Shown piece by piece: positions 13,907-15,756 of a DNA stretch of 15,756 nt (positions are counted from its first letter, which is position 1; the number at the start of each line of letters is the position of its first letter). This DNA is from UBA9337 sp036584565 (lineage in GTDB: Bacteria > Patescibacteriota > Minisyncoccia > Moranbacterales > UBA9337). Made by a program: the position numbers and the translations under genes. The notes under the pieces were generated by a model. The model made no database searches, was not told where the DNA came from, and saw nothing but the letters and a program-made list of their open reading frames with translations. The DNA lies in the NCBI GenBank assembly GCA_036584565.1, contig JAZHDF010000069.1:1-15756 (forward strand), written 5' to 3'.

Positions 13907-15220
13907 ATGAAAAATAAACGAATTTTTCTATTTTTAATCGTTTTTTTATTGGGGGCTCTGAATTTAAACAGAGTTGATTTTTCCTTGAACAAGGTTTGGG
14001 CAAATGATTGCGATGTCCTCTCCGGAGAGGAGAAGGATAAATGTGAGGAGGAAAAGGATGATATCGAGGATGAAATAGATAAATTGGAGAAAAAAATCGA
14101 CAAAACGGAAGCGGAAAAAGCCAAGTTGGACGGTTTATTAAGAAAAGTCCAGGGAGCGGTTTACACTACCGAGCAAGCGATTGCAAAAACTGAAAAACAA
14201 ATTCAAGAAACGGAAAAAAATATAAAAAACAAAGAAAAATACCTGAAAGATCTGGAGGAAAGTATGGAGAGGAAGAAAGAAGCTTTAAAAATAATGATGC
14301 AAAACAGCTATTATGATGCCGATCAGCCTTTGTTGTTCGGTTTTTTCGATCGCTTGAATTTCCTGGAAACGGTTATCGATTTGGATAATAATCTAAGAAT
14401 TAAAGAAGAGGTTATCGTCTTGATGGATGAAATCAAGAAAGATAAAGAAAGTGTTGAAAACGAGACCATTGAGCTGAGTTTGACTATCGAAGAAAAGGAG
14501 GAACTTTTGAATATTAAAGAAAGCCAAAAGAAAGCGTTGGAAAGAGAGGCCTACGGGATTGCCGAAGAGGTTGAAGAAAAGGCGGATAGCATCGAGAGTT
14601 TGCGCTCCAAATTATCCGAAACAAAAAACGACTTGAACAAATTATTGGGTAAAACCTATGATACTGACGATATTAAAGATGCGATAAAATTTGCCAGCAA
14701 ACAAACCGGAGTGAGGAAGGGATTTCTCTTTGGAATGCTTTCGATCGAGTCCAGACTGGGAGCTTCGGTGGGCGGTTGTACTTATAAACAGAGTCGGATG
14801 AGCGGAACTCGGGCGGAAATTTTTAAAGATATTTGCGAAGAACTGGATTATAATTATAAAAAGCAAAAGGTTTCTTGCCCTCCTTCGAGTTATAAGGGAA
14901 CCGGCGGAGCGATGGGGGCGGCTCAATTTATGCCGGATACCTGGAAAGCTTATGAGAAAAAAATTGCTAACGCTACCGGCCACAATCCTCCGGATCCGTG
15001 GAATCTGGTGGATGGAGTAATGGCGATGGCATTAAAACTTGAAAACGACGGCGCTACCAAGAGCGGTAAAACCACCATTACTAATCCGTGTGACGGCAAA
15101 AAAATTTCTATCAAATGGGAAGAATACGCATCTTTAAGGTATCTGGGTTGGAGTTGTTACGGTCTTACTAATTACGCCAAGCGAGTTCAAGCTCTTTCGG
15201 GGAATTATGATCAATTGTGA
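13907..15220 (+). CDS. Secreted coiled-coil protein with lytic transglycosylase domain
   Basis: Predicted exported peptidoglycan lyase. From ATG 13907 it is 437 residues; an in-frame TTG at 13904 only adds one residue. Residues 1-32 are a signal peptide (hydrophobic FLFLIVFLLGAL, cleavage near VWA|ND). Residues 38-250 are a highly charged, Lys/Glu-rich coiled coil of the PcsB/EnvC kind, with a non-coil patch SYYDADQPLLFGFFDRLNFL (134-153). Residues 255-437 are a goose-lysozyme/SLT-like fold: GMLSIESRLG with probable catalytic Glu281, GAMGAAQFMPDTW (334-346) as in MltB and Slt enzymes, and YASLRYLGWSCYGLTNYAKRVQAL at the end. Seven cysteines remain in the mature chain, suggesting disulfides. 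PcsB and EnvC coils are controlled by FtsX; a similar division role here is inference. The exact transglycosylase family is uncertain. Confidence 0.88.
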   Translation: MKNKRIFLFLIVFLLGALNLNRVDFSLNKVWANDCDVLSGEEKDKCEEEKDDIEDEIDKLEKKIDKTEAEKAKLDGLLRKVQGAVYTTEQAIAKTEKQIQETEKNIKNKEKYLKDLEESMERKKEALKIMMQNSYYDADQPLLFGFFDRLNFLETVIDLDNNLRIKEEVIVLMDEIKKDKESVENETIELSLTIEEKEELLNIKESQKKALEREAYGIAEEVEEKADSIESLRSKLSETKNDLNKLLGKTYDTDDIKDAIKFASKQTGVRKGFLFGMLSIESRLGASVGGCTYKQSRMSGTRAEIFKDICEELDYNYKKQKVSCPPSSYKGTGGAMGAAQFMPDTWKAYEKKIANATGHNPPDPWNLVDGVMAMALKLENDGATKSGKTTITNPCDGKKISIKWEEYASLRYLGWSCYGLTNYAKRVQALSGNYDQL

Positions 15221-15247
15221 TTAGTTTAAAAAAATTTTAAATATAAA

Positions 15248-15676
15248 ATGAAAAATAGATTTTGTTTTTTTATTTATTTCTTGTTATTAGCAATTTTTCC
15301 TTCAATTGTCTTTGCGGAGATTGTTTTGGAAGAGGATTTTGATGATTGGAATGATTTTTATTCCAATCAATGTCCGCCAAGTCCCTGGTGTGATTCTTGC
15401 GGATGTAATGGATCAATTTTATCGGTCACAATTGATGAGATAACTCATAGTCCGTCCGAAGTGACTTCTCCCGGGTATGGCGGTTTCGGGAAGTCATTCA
15501 AGACCTGGAGAAACGGGATGACCTGGGTGGGGAATAATTATTATGGATCCCTGGGATTGCGACCGATTGTGGGGCATTTAAATCATAATGCTTTGTATTT
15601 TAGATGGTATCTCAAAGCACCAACTTCTTTTGTTTTTCAAAACGACGGACAAAAAATGTTTCGCTACAATATATAA
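15248..15676 (+). CDS. Small secreted cysteine-containing protein, possibly cut short by an in-frame stop
   Basis: 142 residues starting MKNRFCFFIYFLLLAIFPSIVFA, a clear signal peptide with cleavage near VFA|EIV. The mature part begins LEEDFDDWNDFY, a pattern typical of the first strand of jelly-roll (concanavalin-like or polysaccharide-lyase-like) domains, followed by CPPSPWCDSCGCNG with four close cysteines and later YFRWYLKAP. The frame stops at TAA 15674-15676, but the same frame then reads DGGEIYFNLALDHQTN before another stop, which looks like continuation of the same domain. The gene may therefore be broken, or the sequence may carry an error. No family can be named with confidence. It lies 27 bases after the transglycosylase gene and could be cotranscribed. 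Confidence 0.6.
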   Translation: MKNRFCFFIYFLLLAIFPSIVFAEIVLEEDFDDWNDFYSNQCPPSPWCDSCGCNGSILSVTIDEITHSPSEVTSPGYGGFGKSFKTWRNGMTWVGNNYYGSLGLRPIVGHLNHNALYFRWYLKAPTSFVFQNDGQKMFRYNI

Positions 15677-15756
15677 GATGGAGGAGAGATATATTTTAAT
15701 TTGGCTCTAGACCATCAAACTAATTAATATTTATGTAAAATTCTAATTAAATCTTT

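Noticed and set aside
11422..15220. Recoded TGA (glycine) as in Gracilibacteria
   Set aside because: TGA ends the giant gene, recJ and the transglycosylase gene at sensible protein ends, and no conserved protein here needs TGA as an amino acid.
1..15756. tRNA or rRNA genes
   Set aside because: No cloverleaf with TTCRANY arm or rRNA-like conserved segment was noticed on either strand; a covariance-model scan was not possible.

Overview
The window looks like a chromosomal segment of a Candidate Phyla Radiation (Patescibacteria, Parcubacteria-like) bacterium. The basis is indirect: AT-rich DNA, few Shine-Dalgarno sites, a one-enzyme ADP-forming acetyl-CoA synthetase, a four-helix-bundle (23S-IVS type) protein, a very large FG-GAP surface protein, and intergenic DNA made of palindromes and iterated short words. 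TGA is used as a normal stop, so the TGA-as-glycine code of Gracilibacteria does not apply. The phylum is my inference from these traits; no marker phylogeny is possible here.

Layout. Bases 2-3138 hold the end of an F-type ATP synthase operon: atpG (5' end outside the window), atpD and atpC, all +. The operon is broken up by repeats. A 489-base gap with composite palindromic elements separates atpG from atpD, a long hairpin sits just before atpC, and a second hairpin with the same CAATGG apex follows it. A strong intrinsic terminator at 3242-3275 closes the operon. Convergent to it is a small orphan gene (3288-3614, -) that alone has a textbook Shine-Dalgarno site and has different proline codon use. 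A promoter and hairpin leader (3776-3877) precede the ADP-forming acetyl-CoA synthetase gene (3974-6043). A four-helix-bundle gene (6094-6471) follows, enclosed by inverted copies of an approximately 50-base repeat.

The centre is a 1623-residue membrane-anchored protein (6553-11424). It has 21 FG-GAP/Ca-binding blades, which fits three seven-bladed propellers, and a short basic RGG-type tail. After a repeat-filled gap come recJ (11858-13582), a second repeat-filled gap, a secreted protein that joins a PcsB/EnvC-like coiled coil to a lytic transglycosylase domain (13907-15220), and a short secreted cysteine-containing protein with an in-frame stop (15248-15676).

Functionally, ATP synthase and ADP-forming acetyl-CoA synthetase fit a fermentative energy economy, while the last three protein-coding regions other than recJ concern the cell surface and wall. 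The most unusual signal is non-coding. A 20-bp palindrome interrupts one copy of an intergenic repeat whose uninterrupted copy lies 2.2 kb away, so occupied and empty sites are both visible. The four-helix-bundle gene sits between inverted copies of that same repeat family.
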